Source: Epiperipatus broadwayi
Taxonomy: Eukaryota; Onychophora; Udeonychophora; Euonychophora; Peripatidae
Assembly (NCBI GenBank): GCA_028023455.1
Contig: JAQFVV010006636.1
Location: 1 to 64,000, forward strand
DNA length: 64,000 bases
Direction: 5' to 3'
The position numbers and the translations under genes were made by a program. The notes below the pieces were generated by a model. It was given only the letters and a program-made list of their open reading frames with translations. It was not told the DNA's origin and did not search any database. Below, piece by piece: positions 12,860-24,424 of the stretch (its first letter is position 1; the number at the start of each line of letters is the position of its first letter).

Positions 12860-14455
12860 GCAGGATGAAGGTCTCTCCAAGTTTAATCCATCTTCTCCGA
12901 TCTTTAGCTTCTCTTCTCCACAACACCCCTGCACATTTTCTTATTTCATCCATCCATCTCACATGTGGTCTCTTTCTAGGTCTTTTACAATCTCTTGGAA
13001 TTCAGTTTAAAATTTCAATTGTCCATCTATTATCATCTCTTCTAGAAATATGTCCAGCCCAACTCCATTTCAATCTTTTATTTTTTTCAATAAGGTCAGT
13101 AACACCTGTTTGTTGTCTTACCCATACATTACGTTTTCGATCTCTTCTTGTTACTCCCAACATACATCTCTCCATACTTCTTTGAGTGGTCTGAAGTCTC
13201 TGTATTGCTCTTCTATTAAGTGTCCAAGTCTCAGATCCATAAGTAAGAACTGGTAAAACACATTTGTTAAAAACTATGCTTTTCAAACACATAGGCATAT
13301 TTCCTTTTAGTATCAAGTTATTTCTACCAAAAGCACTCCAACCAAGTTTAATTCTATGATTAATTTCCTCCATTATGTTTCCATCTGTATTAATAATCTG
13401 ACCAAGGTATTTGTAACTGTTAACTTCTTCTAATTCTTCATAATCAATCTTTATTTTCATATTTTGAGCAAATCGATTAAACATTACTTTAGTCTTTTTA
13501 ACATTTATCTTTAGTCCTACTTTTCTACTTTCATCTGCTAACTCCTGCAACATTTCCTGCAGCTCTGAAGCATTATTTGCAAAAACAACAACTACATCAT
13601 CTGCGAAATCTAAATGACTTAAATACTCTCCATTTACTTTCACTCCTTTAGTTTCCCATTTTAATCCACAAAATACTTCTTGCAGCACTGCTGTAAAGAG
13701 TTTTGGAGATATGGAGTCACCTTGTCTTACACCTTTCTCAATGTTGATTTTTCCAGTATCATTATGTAATCTAATTGTTGCTGTTGCATTTTTATAAATA
13801 TTCTTTAAAATATTACAATATCCTGGGTCTATACATTGATGATCCAATGCTTTAATCACTGAAGAAATGTGTATAGAATCGAATGCCTTTTCATAATCTA
13901 CAAATCCAAAACATAATGACAACTCATATTCGTTTGTCCTTTCTACGACTTCTCTCAATACCTGGATATGATCTATTGTACTAAAACCACTTTTAAATCC
14001 AGCTTGTTCTCTTGGTTGGTGGAAATCCAAAGTTCTCTGTAGACGAGTTGTAATTCTCTTGGTAAAAATTTTATATAAAACTGATAAAAGGCTGATAGGT
14101 CTGTAATTTCTAATATTTTCTTTATCACCTTTTTAAAATATTAATATTATTACTGCATTCTTCCAATCTTCTGGTACATCTTTATCATTTAGACATTTGG
14201 TATATAACTTTGCTAAAATTGTTTCTATTTCTTTACCTGTTTCTTTTAATATATCAATTATAATTCCATCATTTCCTGGAGCCTTTCCTTTCTTCATACA
14301 CTTAATTGCATGTCCCACTTCTTCATTTAAAATTCTGGGCAATTCGGAATATGTAATAGATATAGGAGGTACTTGTTCTTTATTACTATATAATTCTTGA
14401 TAAAAATCTTCTACCAATTTCATGATGTCATCTCTCTTTTTAGTAATAATTCCAT
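12860..14455 (-). pseudogene. RTE reverse transcriptase region, broken
   Basis: From 14423: MKLVEDFYQELYS and KGKAPGNDGI (RT block 1), then a stop at about 14131 within ILIF*KGDKENIRNY. From 14030: REQAGFKSGFSTIDHI, VDYEKAFDS (catalytic Asp, block A), GVRQGDSISPKLF (block B) and LDFADDVVVV (FADD catalytic box), followed by thumb sequence and a tail with GSETWTLNRRAIQRLQ and RWSWAGHI-like text. The premature stop at 13002 comes from a Trp-codon position in the tail; homologous coding continues to about 12860 (IPRDCKRP, RWMDEI). Motif order and wording are those of the RTE clade. Confidence 0.87.
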
Positions 14456-15795
14456 CTTTTTTTTCTTATTGCAGATATAAATTTCCTACCAATACCAAAA
14501 TGTTGTTTAACATTTTTGAGACTTTTATTTTCTTCTACAGCTTTCCTTGCTATTTCACAGTTATACTTTCTTATATCATTTTCAACTCTTTTCCGTACCA
14601 TTTTACAAAATTCGAGATATTCAATTCTTTTTAATGCATCATTTTTGTATATCTTCATATTCCTTCTTTTCTTCATAAATTCTCTAGTCTCAGTAGAAAT
14701 TTTATTAGTCAATTGCTGCTTTTTTCTACCAGCTATGTTTGTTGCAGTTTTTAAAAGTGTATCAGTTATTTTCATATTAATTTCATTCAAATCTGAATCA
14801 TGTTCAAAATCTCCTAACACTTGAAACCTATTTGTAAGTTCTAATTTAAATTCATTAGAATGTTTCTGATGATTAGGAATATCAACTGTAAATATTGTTT
14901 TTCTTAATAATTTTTGTCTCTCTAGTTTTACATTAACACGTAACCTACACCTTACTAATCGATGATCACTTCCTGTGTTAAATTTATTAAGAACATTACA
15001 ATATTGAAATATGTATTTTCTGTTAGTCAAAATATAATCCAATTCTGCTGTACCTTCATTTGGATGCTTCCATGTCCATTTCCTTTTAACATTTTTCTCA
15101 AAAAATGAATTCATAATATAAAGTTTTTCTTTTCCTGCAAACTCCACAAGTCTATGTCCTCTCTCATTTCTATTATCATAACCAAAATTACCTACAGCAA
15201 TTTACATTTGTCTACCAATTCTAGCATTAAAGTCTCCCATAACAATTTTAAAATGTTGTTTACTCTGATCAAAAGCCTTTTGTACATCCATATAAAAATC
15301 TTCTACTACTTCATCACTATGAGAACTTGTTGGGGCATAAACCTGAATTATCTGCATTTGGTATCTGCTATTAAGTTGTATAACTAATCTTGCCACTCTG
15401 TCCGATACACCATCAATCTCCACAATATTGTTCTTCCACTTTTTATTTATAATGAATCCTACTCCACTTGTATTTCCAATATGTGTGCCTTTATAATAGA
15501 GTATATGTCCACTTTTTAAATCAATTGTTTCTTCTCCTTTTCTTCTAACTTCACAAAGTCCAATAATGTCCCATTTAATATAAGACAGTTCTTCTTCTAA
15601 TTCTTGCAATATTCCTTCACTTGAAAGTGATCTGCAGTTGTAAGTACCTAAATAAAAAGTCATCATCAAATGGCAGTCTGAGTCCACAATCATGGGATTC
15701 TTAGCACCCTCCGCCTTCGGCCACCAACCGCTGCCTTGGTTGGTGACTTTACAGCCTCCTGGGAATAAGGGCCATGCTTTATTTTTGTCTGTCAT
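14440..15795 (-). pseudogene. RTE endonuclease region (APE-like), broken
   Basis: The frame starts at M 15795 (MTDKNKAWPLFPGG). TYNCRSLS, GLCEVRRKGE, GVGFIINKKW, QVYAPTS and MGDFNARIG are the expected APE endonuclease blocks, including the E of the CEVR motif and the GDFN motif. Translation stops at 15202-15204, right after DFNARIGRQM. The same frame resumes to 14440 with ELDYILTNRKY and TGSDHRLVRCRLRVNV (the SDH motif holding the catalytic His), then a lysine-rich linker to the RT. A frameshift at about 14455 (IRKK then a run of T) ends this frame. The enzyme would nick target DNA for target-primed reverse transcription. Confidence 0.85.
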
Positions 15796-16119
15796 AATTG
15801 TATATATGTATTGGAAAAATATTTATCATTTACACAAACATTCATTCTGCCTTATCAGGCACTGAGAAGAAAGATCATGGTGTTTCTTGATCTTAAACTC
15901 AGAGGTAAAAAGCCAATAAACTCACCACGCTGGCTAATGCATGTTGGTGAGCAGCCCATCCATGTTCGTATACTATATGAATAATCACATAGCAATAACA
16001 GCTGCAATGACAAGAACGTATGGAGTGGACATTAGGAATTTGCCCTGCTCGGTTCCTTTAAGGCCTCCAAGAGGAATCAAAGGGTCTCCTTTCAGTTAAT
16101 AGCAAACTCCTTTCTGCAG

Positions 16120-16120
16120 C

Positions 16121-16183
<63 letters not shown>
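16120..16183. repeat. (TA)n microsatellite
   Basis: Pure AT dinucleotide tract between the RTE 5' end and the tandem repeat that follows. Confidence 0.9.
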
Positions 16184-16186
<3 letters not shown>

Positions 16187-17150
16187 CACTAGATGGAGCT
16201 TACCAATAGCTCTAAACAAGCTTTATTTTTATAAGTGCTGAAAGAGAAAGAATCCAAAATCTATATCGTTAAGTCCCTACCTCCAGAACAATTGGTTTCA
16301 AGCTTATGGTTCACCTCAGTGGAATGCTGAGACTCTAAAAACTAGATCTAAAATGTTAACTCAAATGTCAGCACTTACAAAACACATTTTTATCAATTTG
16401 AAAGTCTGAACTTTCAGACATGTAAATGTCTTCAAATCCAGCTTTTCAAACCAGATAGCTATATGGGTCTGAATTCAGCTCAGTTTTACCATATAGTAAA
16501 AGCCTCTGCAATATAGCATCACAATAGCCTTCAAAGATACACTTATAATAATTAATAAAATGAGTCATAAATTTTGTAACTTGCTTTTAAGCTTGCATTT
16601 AAATCATCATTAGATGGAGTTTACGAATAGCTCTAAACAAGCATTATTTTTATAAGTGCCAAAAAAGAAAGAATTCAAAACTCTCATCATTAATTTCCTA
16701 CCTCCAGACCAATTGGTTTTGAGTTCATGGCTCACCTCAGTGGAGGGCTGGTACTCTAAAAACCAGATCTAAAATACAAACTTAAAAGTCAGCACTTATA
16801 AAACATGTTTCTATCAATTTGAAAGTCTGAACTTTTCAGACACGTAAATACCTTCAAATCCAGCTTTTCAAACCAGATAGCTATATGGATCTGAATTCAG
16901 CTCAGTTTCACCATATAGTAATAGCCTCTGCAATATTGCATCGCAAAAGCCTTCAAAGGTACACTTATAATAATTAATAAAACAAGTCATAAATTTTGTA
17001 ACTTGCTTTTAAGCTTGCATTTAAATGATCACTAGATGGAGCTTACCAATAGCTCTAAACCAGCACTTATAAAAATAAAGCTTGTTTAGAGCTATTGGTA
17101 AGCTCCATCTAGTGATCATTTAAATGCAAGCTTAAAAGCAAGTTACGAAA
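16184..17150 (-). repeat. 423-bp tandem repeat with degenerate hammerhead cores, plus inverted partial copy
   Basis: Units start at about 16184 and 16606, with a third partial start at 17029 (period 422-423 bp; shared start GATGGAGCTTACCAATAGCT). At 17068-17150 the same end sequence returns inverted, forming a head-to-head junction. On the minus strand each unit has a hammerhead-like block at 16281-16324 and 16703-16745: CTGAGG..., a small helix II and GAAACC or AAAACC, aligned position for position with the intact ribozyme at 20114-20153. CUGANGA is mutated in both, so they are probably inactive. Confidence 0.7.
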
Positions 17151-17226
17151 TGTATGATTTGTTTTATTAATTATATATATATATTTAATGAAATATTTTA
17201 ATAAATTTAACTCAAAATTTTCTTAC

Positions 17227-17327
17227 CATCAGGGGGTTTGTACTGATCTGTGATATTTTCAGCATCACAGTTTGAATATCCTGGATCATACACATTGGGC
17301 AATTTTGTGAGGATGCTACGACCAACA
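17227..17327 (-). CDS. Transglutaminase exon 7 (end of catalytic core)
   Basis: Acceptor TATAG before 17327 and donor GTAAGA after 17227. It reads VGRSILTKLPNVYDPG ... NITDQYKPPDG, matching the family segment VGxxISTKxVG...DITxxYKYPEG at the end of the catalytic core, just before the linker to the first beta-barrel. It enters with one base (phase with exon 6 gives a His codon across the junction) and leaves after one base of the next codon. No later exon was recognised toward position 1. Confidence 0.88.
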
Positions 17328-17329
17328 CT

Positions 17330-17724
17330 ATAAAAAAACAAATAAAAATGAGTTTCTCAATCTGATATGACTACCATTGTAAAAAGTAAACAAGACAAGT
17401 TTTTTTGCTGATGAAATAATCAAACATTCTAACAATACTCCTTGATAATTTGGGTTAATATAATATATGGGTGCATCAAACTTCCAATGCATACAAATAG
17501 AAATAGAATAATCTTATTTACAGTTTATAAAAGGTAGCCATAGCCACAAACCCAGCAGCTCACACTGCAAAAATAGAATAATAATGTTCAAGGAAATTTA
17601 ATTCATACTTGTGATAGATGTGATATTCTCTTGGTATTGTTGTGTTTTAATTAATATCGATATTGCTTGTGAATTTAAAAATTTTTTACAACTTTTTAAT
17701 TTCTTTTATGGCAAAATAATACAA
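17330..17724. other. Intron sequence, nothing recognised
   Basis: AT-rich, no repeat match within the window and no coding motif. Confidence 0.5.
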
Positions 17725-18050
17725 ACTCTGAGCGTTTAATAAACAGTTTCTATTCAGCTTACAAGCGTGAATCTTTTAGACACGTAATGTCTTCAAACTC
17801 AGCATTGCATGCCAGATAGCTACATGGGTCTGATATCAGTTCAGCATCACCACATAGTAGAAGTCTCTGCAATATATATCATTGCAAGAAAGACCTCAAA
17901 GGTACATTTATGAAAAACAAAAAACACAAGTTAAAAACTTGCATACGCTTGTATTTATGACTATAGATGGCGTTATACCAAAAACACCTTCAAGTGTTTG
18001 TTTACACAAACGTCAGAGCGAGTATTTCACTATCTCTAACATAATTTCCA

Positions 18051-18094
18051 CCTTCATATCATGATTTCAAGCTATTTGCTATCGTCAGTGAAGG
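18051..18094 (-). ncRNA. Hammerhead ribozyme (type I), intact core
   Basis: Minus strand: helix I strand CCUUCA, then CUGACGA, helix II (AGC / GCU), GAAA, short helix III AUCAUGAU, cleavage base A, then UGAAGG, which pairs fully with CCUUCA. All core residues fit the CUGANGA...GAAA consensus. Helix III has 3 bp with a 2-nt loop, as in minimal hammerheads that work best as dimers. Confidence 0.78.
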
Positions 18095-18478
18095 ACAGGA
18101 TTAAGAAACTAGATCTAAAACACAAACTCTGAGCGTTTAATAAACAGTTTCTATTCAGCTTGCAAGCGTGAATCTTTTAGACATGTAATGTCTTCAAACT
18201 CATCTATAGTCATAAATACAAGCGTATGCAAGTTTTTAACTTGTGTTTTTTGTTTTTCATAAATGTACCTTTGAGGTCTTTCTTGCAATGATATATATAT
18301 TGCAGAGACTTCTACTATGTGGTGATGCTGAACTGATATCAGACCCATGTAGCTATCTGGCATGCGATGCTGAGTTTGAAGACATTACATGTCTAAAAGA
18401 TTCACGCTTGCAAGCTGAATAGAAACTGTTTATTAAACGCTCAGAGTTTGTGTTTTAGATCTAGTTTCTTAATCCTGT

Positions 18479-18522
18479 CCTTCACTGACGATAGCAAATA
18501 GCTTGAAATCATGATATGAAGG
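18479..18522 (+). ncRNA. Hammerhead ribozyme (type I), intact core
   Basis: Plus-strand partner of the one at 18051-18094: CCTTCA 18479-18484, CTGACGA 18485-18491, AGC/GCT helix II, GAAA 18505-18508, helix III ATCATGAT, cleavage base A, TGAAGG ending at 18522 and pairing with CCTTCA. Confidence 0.8.
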
Positions 18523-20001
18523 GTGGAAATTAAGTTAGAGATAATGAAATACTCGCTCTGACGTTTGTGTAAACAAATGCTTGAAGGTGTTTTTGGTATA
18601 ACGCCATCTATAGTCAAAAATACAAGCGTATGCAAGTTTTTAACTTGTGTTTTTTGTTTTTCATATATATATATCATTATCAACCATCTTTGATTCATTT
18701 AAGAATGAAAGTCTATCCAAGTTTAATCTAGTTTCTCCAATCTATAGTCTTTCTTTTCATATCATCCCAAACCACTTCCTTATTTCATCCATCCATTTCA
18801 CATGCAATCTCCTTTTAGGTCTCTTACAGTTTCTTAGAAAGTTTAATATTTTAACTTTCTATCTGATATTATATCTTCTAGCAATATATCCTGTCCAGTT
18901 TCTAATTCTTTCAATGATTGTTTGTTTTCTCATTCATATATTAAATTTTTGATCTGTTTTTATTTCAAAGATACATCTCTCCGTACACTGTTGGGTAGTC
19001 TGAAGTCTCTATATTGCTCCTTGTTATGTGCCTAAGTCTCAAATCGATAAGTAAGAACTGACAAAACACATCTAATATAATATTTCTTTTCAAACACATA
19101 GGCATATTTTCTATTATTATTTTATTTCTACCAAAAGCAGTCCACCAAAGTTTAATTATATGATTAATTTTACCCATTATGTTTCCATCTCTATTAGCAA
19201 TCTGACAAAGATATTTATAGTTTTTTCTTATGAAAAATTTCACTGAACATTAATTTAGTCTTTTCAACATTTATATTTAGTCTTATATTCTTTTTTCATT
19301 TGATAACTCTTGCAATATTTTCTGACGCCCTAAAGCATTATTTACAAAAACAATTAGATGACTTGCATATTCTCCATTAAGTTTTATTTTATTAATTTTT
19401 CATTTTAATTCACAAAATACTTCCTGCAAAACTGCTGTAAAAAATTTTGTAGTGAAGTCACTGTTATACACCCTTCTTAACATTAATTTTCCTAATATCA
19501 CTATGTAATCAAATCATTGCTGATGCATTTTGATATTTTTCAGAATATGACAAAATCTTGGTTTTATATCTCTATGACCCAGTGATTTAACGATGGAAGA
19601 AATTCTTATAGTATCAAAAGCATTTTCATAATCTACAAATCCAAAGCATAATGGTAATTCATCTTCAATGTAAAAACTTCTTTTGATATTTAGATGTGAT
19701 TCACTATACTAAACATACTTTTAAAACCAGGTTGTTGTTTTTTTCATTTGGTTAAAATCCAATGTTCCCTATAGACTGTTGTAATTATCTTGGCAAAAAT
19801 TTTGTTTAGACTGACAGGTCTCATAGGACTATAATTTTTAACAATTTTATATCACCTTTTTCAAATAGTATTATGAGTACAGCATTCTTCTAATCATTTG
19901 GTACACCTTCATCAATTAGACAGTTGGTATGTAACTTTGCCAATAGTTTTTCTATTTCTTCAGCTGCTTATTTTAAAATGTCTATTACAATATCTCCATT
20001 A

Positions 20002-20398
20002 AAACAGTCAAAACTCTCCATGCAGTAGTGGCACTCAGTACAAGCCAGCATAATCAATGAATGCCAGAAGTCTTGTGCACAAAATCCCTATCTAGTGCCT
20101 ATTTATCCAATATCCCCAAACTAGTTTCTGGCTTATGGCCTTCGTCAGTGAAGAGCCTTGGATCTGAGAGCACTGTACCTAGATCTTAGGATCTAATGCA
20201 ACCCTTCAGCAGTCAAAACCTAGTCTGGGGATATTAGATGAGTAGGTATTAGATAGGTATTTTATACACAACCCTTTTTGCATCCATTGATTACTCTGGC
20301 TTGCACTGAGTAGCACTACTGTATGGAGAGTTTTGCCTGTATTAATAACAGTTATGAGAAATCATAAGAAATGATGAACTTGTGATGTTTGGTAGTTT
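20002..20398 (-). mobile_element. 397-bp mobile hammerhead element with 13-bp target duplication
   Basis: AATATCTCCATTA occurs at 19989-20001 and again at 20399-20411, and the RTE sequence is continuous if the 397 bp between are removed. The insert has inverted ends of about 55-60 bp (AAACTCTCCATGCAGTAGTG against its complement near 20310-20340) and a minus-strand hammerhead at 20114-20153. There is no ORF. The duplication length is in the range for target-primed insertion and for Penelope-like elements. Confidence 0.8.
20114..20153 (-). ncRNA. Hammerhead ribozyme (type I), core intact
   Basis: Minus strand: CUUCA, CUGACGA, helix II GGC/GCC (one A-A mismatch at its base), GAAA, helix III ACUAGU, cleavage base U, UGGGG pairing with CUUCA (two G-U). 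It lies inside the 397-bp element with target duplication. Confidence 0.75.
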
Positions 20399-20590
20399 AA
20401 TATCTCCATTATTGTGAGCCTTTTCTCTTTCATAGATATAATTACATTTCTCACTGCTTTATTTAAAATTCTGGGTAATTCTGAAGATCTAGTATTTGGA
20501 GGAAATGTTTTTTTACTGCTATATAATTTTTTCTAGACCTCTTACAGCACATTTCATGGTGTCATCTCTTCTTTTAACATTAATTCCATT

Positions 20591-21717
20591 GGTACTTTGG
20601 TATTAGAGCTGCAACATGGAACATGTATTAGACCTACTGTGCCTATTCACATTCATATCAATCTGCTGATAACTTTGTAATCTTGGTATCTGATCAAAAT
20701 AACATGTACACAGATCTTGTACATGCCTTCTTTTGCAAAAAAACATGAGCATGGATTGTGTACATGGTATTTTTGCAATATTTATAAAGTTATTAGGAGG
20801 TTGATGTGAATGTGAACAGGAACAGAAGGTTTAATATATGCTCAGTGTTGCAGGATTAAAACTAAATAAAAGTAAAAACATAATAAATATATTTATCATT
20901 TTCAATAAGAAATATATGATTTTGAACAAGATATTCAAATATGTACAATTTGGATTCTAACAACTTTTAAGAATGACATTTGAAATTTAAAAAAATATGA
21001 TTTGTGATCTTAATGAAATGGTGGCATTACACACAAAAAAAAAAAAAATTGAATATGCACTAAACAAACAGTAAATGATTTTGGTTTTTAAATAATATTT
21101 ATAAAAATACATTAAGTATATGTACAACTTTCACAAAGAATGATATTCCCAATACAAAAAAAAAAATATGATTTGCGATCTTAATGAAATGATACCATTA
21201 CACAAAAAAATTGTTACTGGTTTTTAAATAATATTTATAAAAACACATTAAGTATACTCATATGATATTTACTGTATAATATATAACAGGAATTGTCATC
21301 TTGAAACAAAACATTTAATATTACCACAGAAAATGGACCCATCAGAAAATGTAACATGTGATTGCAGAGTATGCTAGGATTTTCAACAGAAATGCTAATA
21401 AATGTATTTTTTATAAACAACTTAAACCAAAAAAAGGAAGAAAAACCACAAAAGAATATATATTAATTATGAGACTTTTATTAAGTTTTTATCCTGGAGG
21501 AACCATTTCTTTTATATCATTAAGTATGGCAAAAAAAATCTGGACAATAACTGTAAATGTTGAAGTATTACAAAAAAATGCATTGATAAAGATAAAAACA
21601 TGTTTCCACATGTACACTCATAAGGTTTATTTCATTTCAATTTGACATTATCATGACATTACACATTTATTGTGGGTATAAAAAGGTCTTCTATTTCCCC
21701 CACATTACCAAAGTACC
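20591..21717. mobile_element. MITE-like DNA element, 1.13 kb, 12-bp perfect terminal inverted repeats
   Basis: Starts GGTACTTTGGTA and ends TACCAAAGTACC, flanked by ATT on both sides (candidate 3-bp target duplication), inside the RTE copy. There is a subterminal inverted repeat at about 20625-20690 against 20795-20840. Internal direct repeats are GATCTTAATGAAATG (about 21006 and 21177) and a block at 21084 and 21211. No transposase. The 3-bp duplication and GG start hint at PIF/Harbinger, but this is weak. Confidence 0.65.
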
Positions 21718-22687
21718 ATTTAATCGGTATTTCTTATTGCCGAAATAAGTTTCTACCAGAACCGATGCTTTTATTCTCTTTTATATCTTTTCCTGCTAAT
21801 TCACAATTATATTTTTGTATCATTATTAACCTTTTTTTCTACCATTTTACAAATTTCTAGATATTGAATCATTATTTAATGGATCATTTTTATTTATTTT
21901 TTACATTCCTTATTTTTTCATTAATATGCTTTATCTCAGAAATTTTACTGGCCAATTGCTGTTTTTTTGTACTATCTACTATTATTGGAGTTCTTAGTGC
22001 CATATCCATTATTTTCCTATTGGGATCATCTTCAAAATCTGTGAATATTTTAAACTGATTTGCAATTTCTAATTTAAATTCATTAGAATATGCATGAAGA
22101 TTAGCAAAATTAATAGTAAGACTCTTTTACTTAATAAATTTTGTCTCTAGTTTTGCATTAACATGTATCTTACATCATTTACCATTGAATTTATTAAGAA
22201 TATTATCATATTGAAATTCATAAAGTCAAAATATAATCCAATACTCATACTTTCATTTGTATATTTCTATGTCCATTTTTGTTTAGAGATTTCTCAAAGA
22301 AAGAATTCATAATATAAAGTTCTTTTTTCAGGCACTCCACCAGTCTATGTTTTGACTCATTCATATCACCATAACCAAATTTATATAGCATTTTCATTTT
22401 TCAGGCATTTACTAATTATAGCATTAAAATATTCCATGAAATTTAAAATGTTGTTTCATCTCATCAAAAGCCTTTTGCACATTTATATAAAAACTCTCTC
22501 TTTATTGATCAAAATGAGAATTTATTTGTGAATAAACCTAAACTATCTGCATTTGGTACCTTCCATTATGTTGAATGATTAATCTTGTCACTTTGTATGA
22601 TTTACCATCAAACTCTACAATGTTTTTCATCCACATTTTATTTATAATAAATCCTACCCCACTTGTATTTCCCATATATATGCCTTT

Positions 22688-22690
22688 GAA

Positions 22691-22767
<77 letters not shown>
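22688..22767. repeat. (TA)n microsatellite
   Basis: Pure dinucleotide tract at the 5' break of the RTE copy. The open frames across it on both strands are artefacts of the repeat. Confidence 0.9.
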
Positions 22768-22770
<3 letters not shown>

Positions 22771-23012
22771 TTAACAGTTTACAAACTATTATAAACAATC
22801 CCTAAATCTGCAGAAGTACTTTCGGTCAATTTCTTAAACCTGCCTCAACTGCCATTAAATTAAAAACAAAACAAAGCAGAAACAAACATCATCAATTCAT
22901 ATCCCATGAATCTCGTATTTTAATGTTAGCAGTTTGTCTATTTATTAAATGCATTTTATTCCTATTTATAAAAATTGCCCCTTTAATTTTTCTTTTATTA
23001 TGGTTTCTCTCT

Positions 23013-23255
23013 TCATAAAAGAATTTTCACATTTTCAAAATCAAATTTAAATTTATATTTACATGTTTTTTCATGATCAAAGAAAACTGAAGGAGACATT
23101 AAATCACCATTATTTTTGCTTTTTACACGCTTATATAACAATTCATGCTCCCTCAATCTCTTCTCAATACTGCACCTAGATTCACTTATATATGATATCA
23201 TACAATCACAAAAAGATTGATATGACATTACTTTCCTGCTTGACAGGTATGACAT
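23013..23255 (-). pseudogene. GIY-YIG-like endonuclease remnant of the Penelope-like element
   Basis: An 80-residue frame contains CDCMISYISESRCSIEKRLREH: the Cys pair, Y-I-x-E-S (family YIGES, Gly changed to Ser) and the Arg/His-bearing helix RLREH, then a second Cys and the tail FDFENVKILL. This is the arrangement of the C-terminal GIY-YIG domain of Penelope-like proteins, which nicks target DNA. It is separated from the RT by a frame break (23256-23336). Confidence 0.68.
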
Positions 23256-23336
23256 CCTTAGAATTATTGACTATATTTATTAATATTGTTTGGAACGTAG
23301 AATGAAACATTGAACACATTTTATATATATATATCC

Positions 23337-24362
23337 TTAAAAAAATTCACTTATGGATTTGAAATAAATCTTCATTTTCTTTAAATCATTATAACTTTTT
23401 TTAAATTGACATAAAGTATTGTTTATTTGTTCCATTTTATAGCCAGCATTAAGCAACAATTCCTTGGCAAATATTTCAATATTTTTCAGTTTATCACTTT
23501 GGTAACAACATAATTTTTCATTCTGAAACAAAAAAGATCTAAAACTTGCCATCTTATGCATCATTGGTACTTTTGATTTGCAATTTATATATCCTCTTTT
23601 TTGCAGTGGCTTAATTATTAATTTATAATTTAATATACTGTTATCTCTTGTAATAATTAAATTTAAATATTTCATATTTCTGTCTTGTTCCTTTTCAGTA
23701 GTCCATTTCAAGCCATTCAACTTATTTAATTCTTCTACAAGCAAATTTATAGTATTAGTATTTCCACAAACAAAAACATCATCCACGTATCCTTTGTAAA
23801 TTTTAATATCTCCAAAAATACACATATTTAAAATACTACTCTCATATGTAGATAAAATGAAATTGCAAACTTGTGCAACTACAGGCAGATCCATAGGCCA
23901 ACCTTTAGACATTTTATAATATTGACCTTCAAAAGATGTCACAATGTTATCATTAAAATATTTTAAAGAATCAACAGTAAACTTTATCATATATTTACAA
24001 ATACTTTTACTTTTTAATGTATGTTCAATTATTTTTATGGAATTCATTCTATCAATAGATCCATACATTTCTGTAACATCCAATTAAGCAATATCATCAT
24101 TCTCATCAATCATCAAATTTTTATTGCTATTTACAAAGTCAAACGATGAAGCAATAGTATTTTCCCCAAATCCTAAGAAATCTTGTAAAAGCTTACCAAT
24201 ATATTTAGAAGTCTGATATATGAATGAACCACCAAAATCTATCATAACTCACAAAGGATTACATTTTTTATGTAATTTTATATTTGCAAAAATACGAGGA
24301 CATACAGCACAAGAAGTATATAACATATAGTATGCAGTATTACTTAAAGCTTTATTTTTAGT
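23337..24362 (-). pseudogene. Penelope-like reverse transcriptase
   Basis: The N-terminal part reads AVCPRIFANIKLHKKCNPL then a stop, FGGSFIYQTSKYIGKLL, and a second stop just before LDVTEMYGSI. From 24083 an uninterrupted 248-residue frame follows. DVTEMYGSID is RT motif A, YYKMSKGWPMDLPVVAQVCN is motif B (family form GLPMGSP..A), YVDDVFV is the catalytic YxDD, and LNLIITRDNS and the later QKRGYINCKSKVP match motifs D-E and thumb. The G-to-D change in PMDLP may harm activity. It uses a 3'-OH at DNA ends or nicks to prime reverse transcription. The ORF at 23337 ends SISEFF*. Confidence 0.85.
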
Positions 24363-24424
24363 ACTTTTTTATGATAAATGTTATAATAATAATCATTCAA
24401 ATCTTTATCTATGATTGTCTCCAT

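Larger units (their letters stand above)
12839..16115 (-). mobile_element. RTE-type non-LTR retrotransposon, nearly full length
   Basis: About 3.28 kb on the minus strand: 5' leader (16115-15796), APE-type endonuclease, RT and a C-terminal tail, then the (TA)n at 12838. The same leader and coding sequence recur at 26281-27180, and the 3' part at 25268-25715 and 18670-20000, so this is a multi-copy family here. There is one frameshift near 14455 and there are at least three stops (15202, about 14131, 13002), so this copy is inactive but young. It lies downstream of transglutaminase exon 7. Confidence 0.88.
17725..18665. repeat. Head-to-head pair of about 404-bp hammerhead repeats
   Basis: A minus-oriented copy (17725-18200) meets a plus-oriented copy (18201-18660) as a long imperfect palindrome. 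In the plus copy the first 56 bp (CTATAGTC..AAATACAAGCG) return at 18605, a period of 404 bp, so it is a tandem unit plus a partial repeat. Each copy has an intact hammerhead (separate entries). Terminally repeated units with hammerheads are known as the pLTRs of Penelope-like elements; no RT is attached here. Confidence 0.78.
18670..22690 (-). mobile_element. Older, decayed RTE copy with two nested insertions
   Basis: The minus strand follows the RTE at 12839-16115 from its 3' end (18670, after a short TA repeat) through RT (for example 19190-19250 and 19400-19640) to the endonuclease block NTSGVGFIINK at about 22640, where a TA repeat interrupts it. Frameshifts and stops are numerous. RTE sequence is split at 20002-20398 and at 20591-21717 by elements that each leave a direct repeat of the target, so both arrived later. 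The 5' leader is missing. Confidence 0.8.

Noticed and set aside
12790-13185. 131-residue plus-strand frame starting with YIYIYI
   Set aside because: TA microsatellite joined to the antisense of the RTE 3' end.
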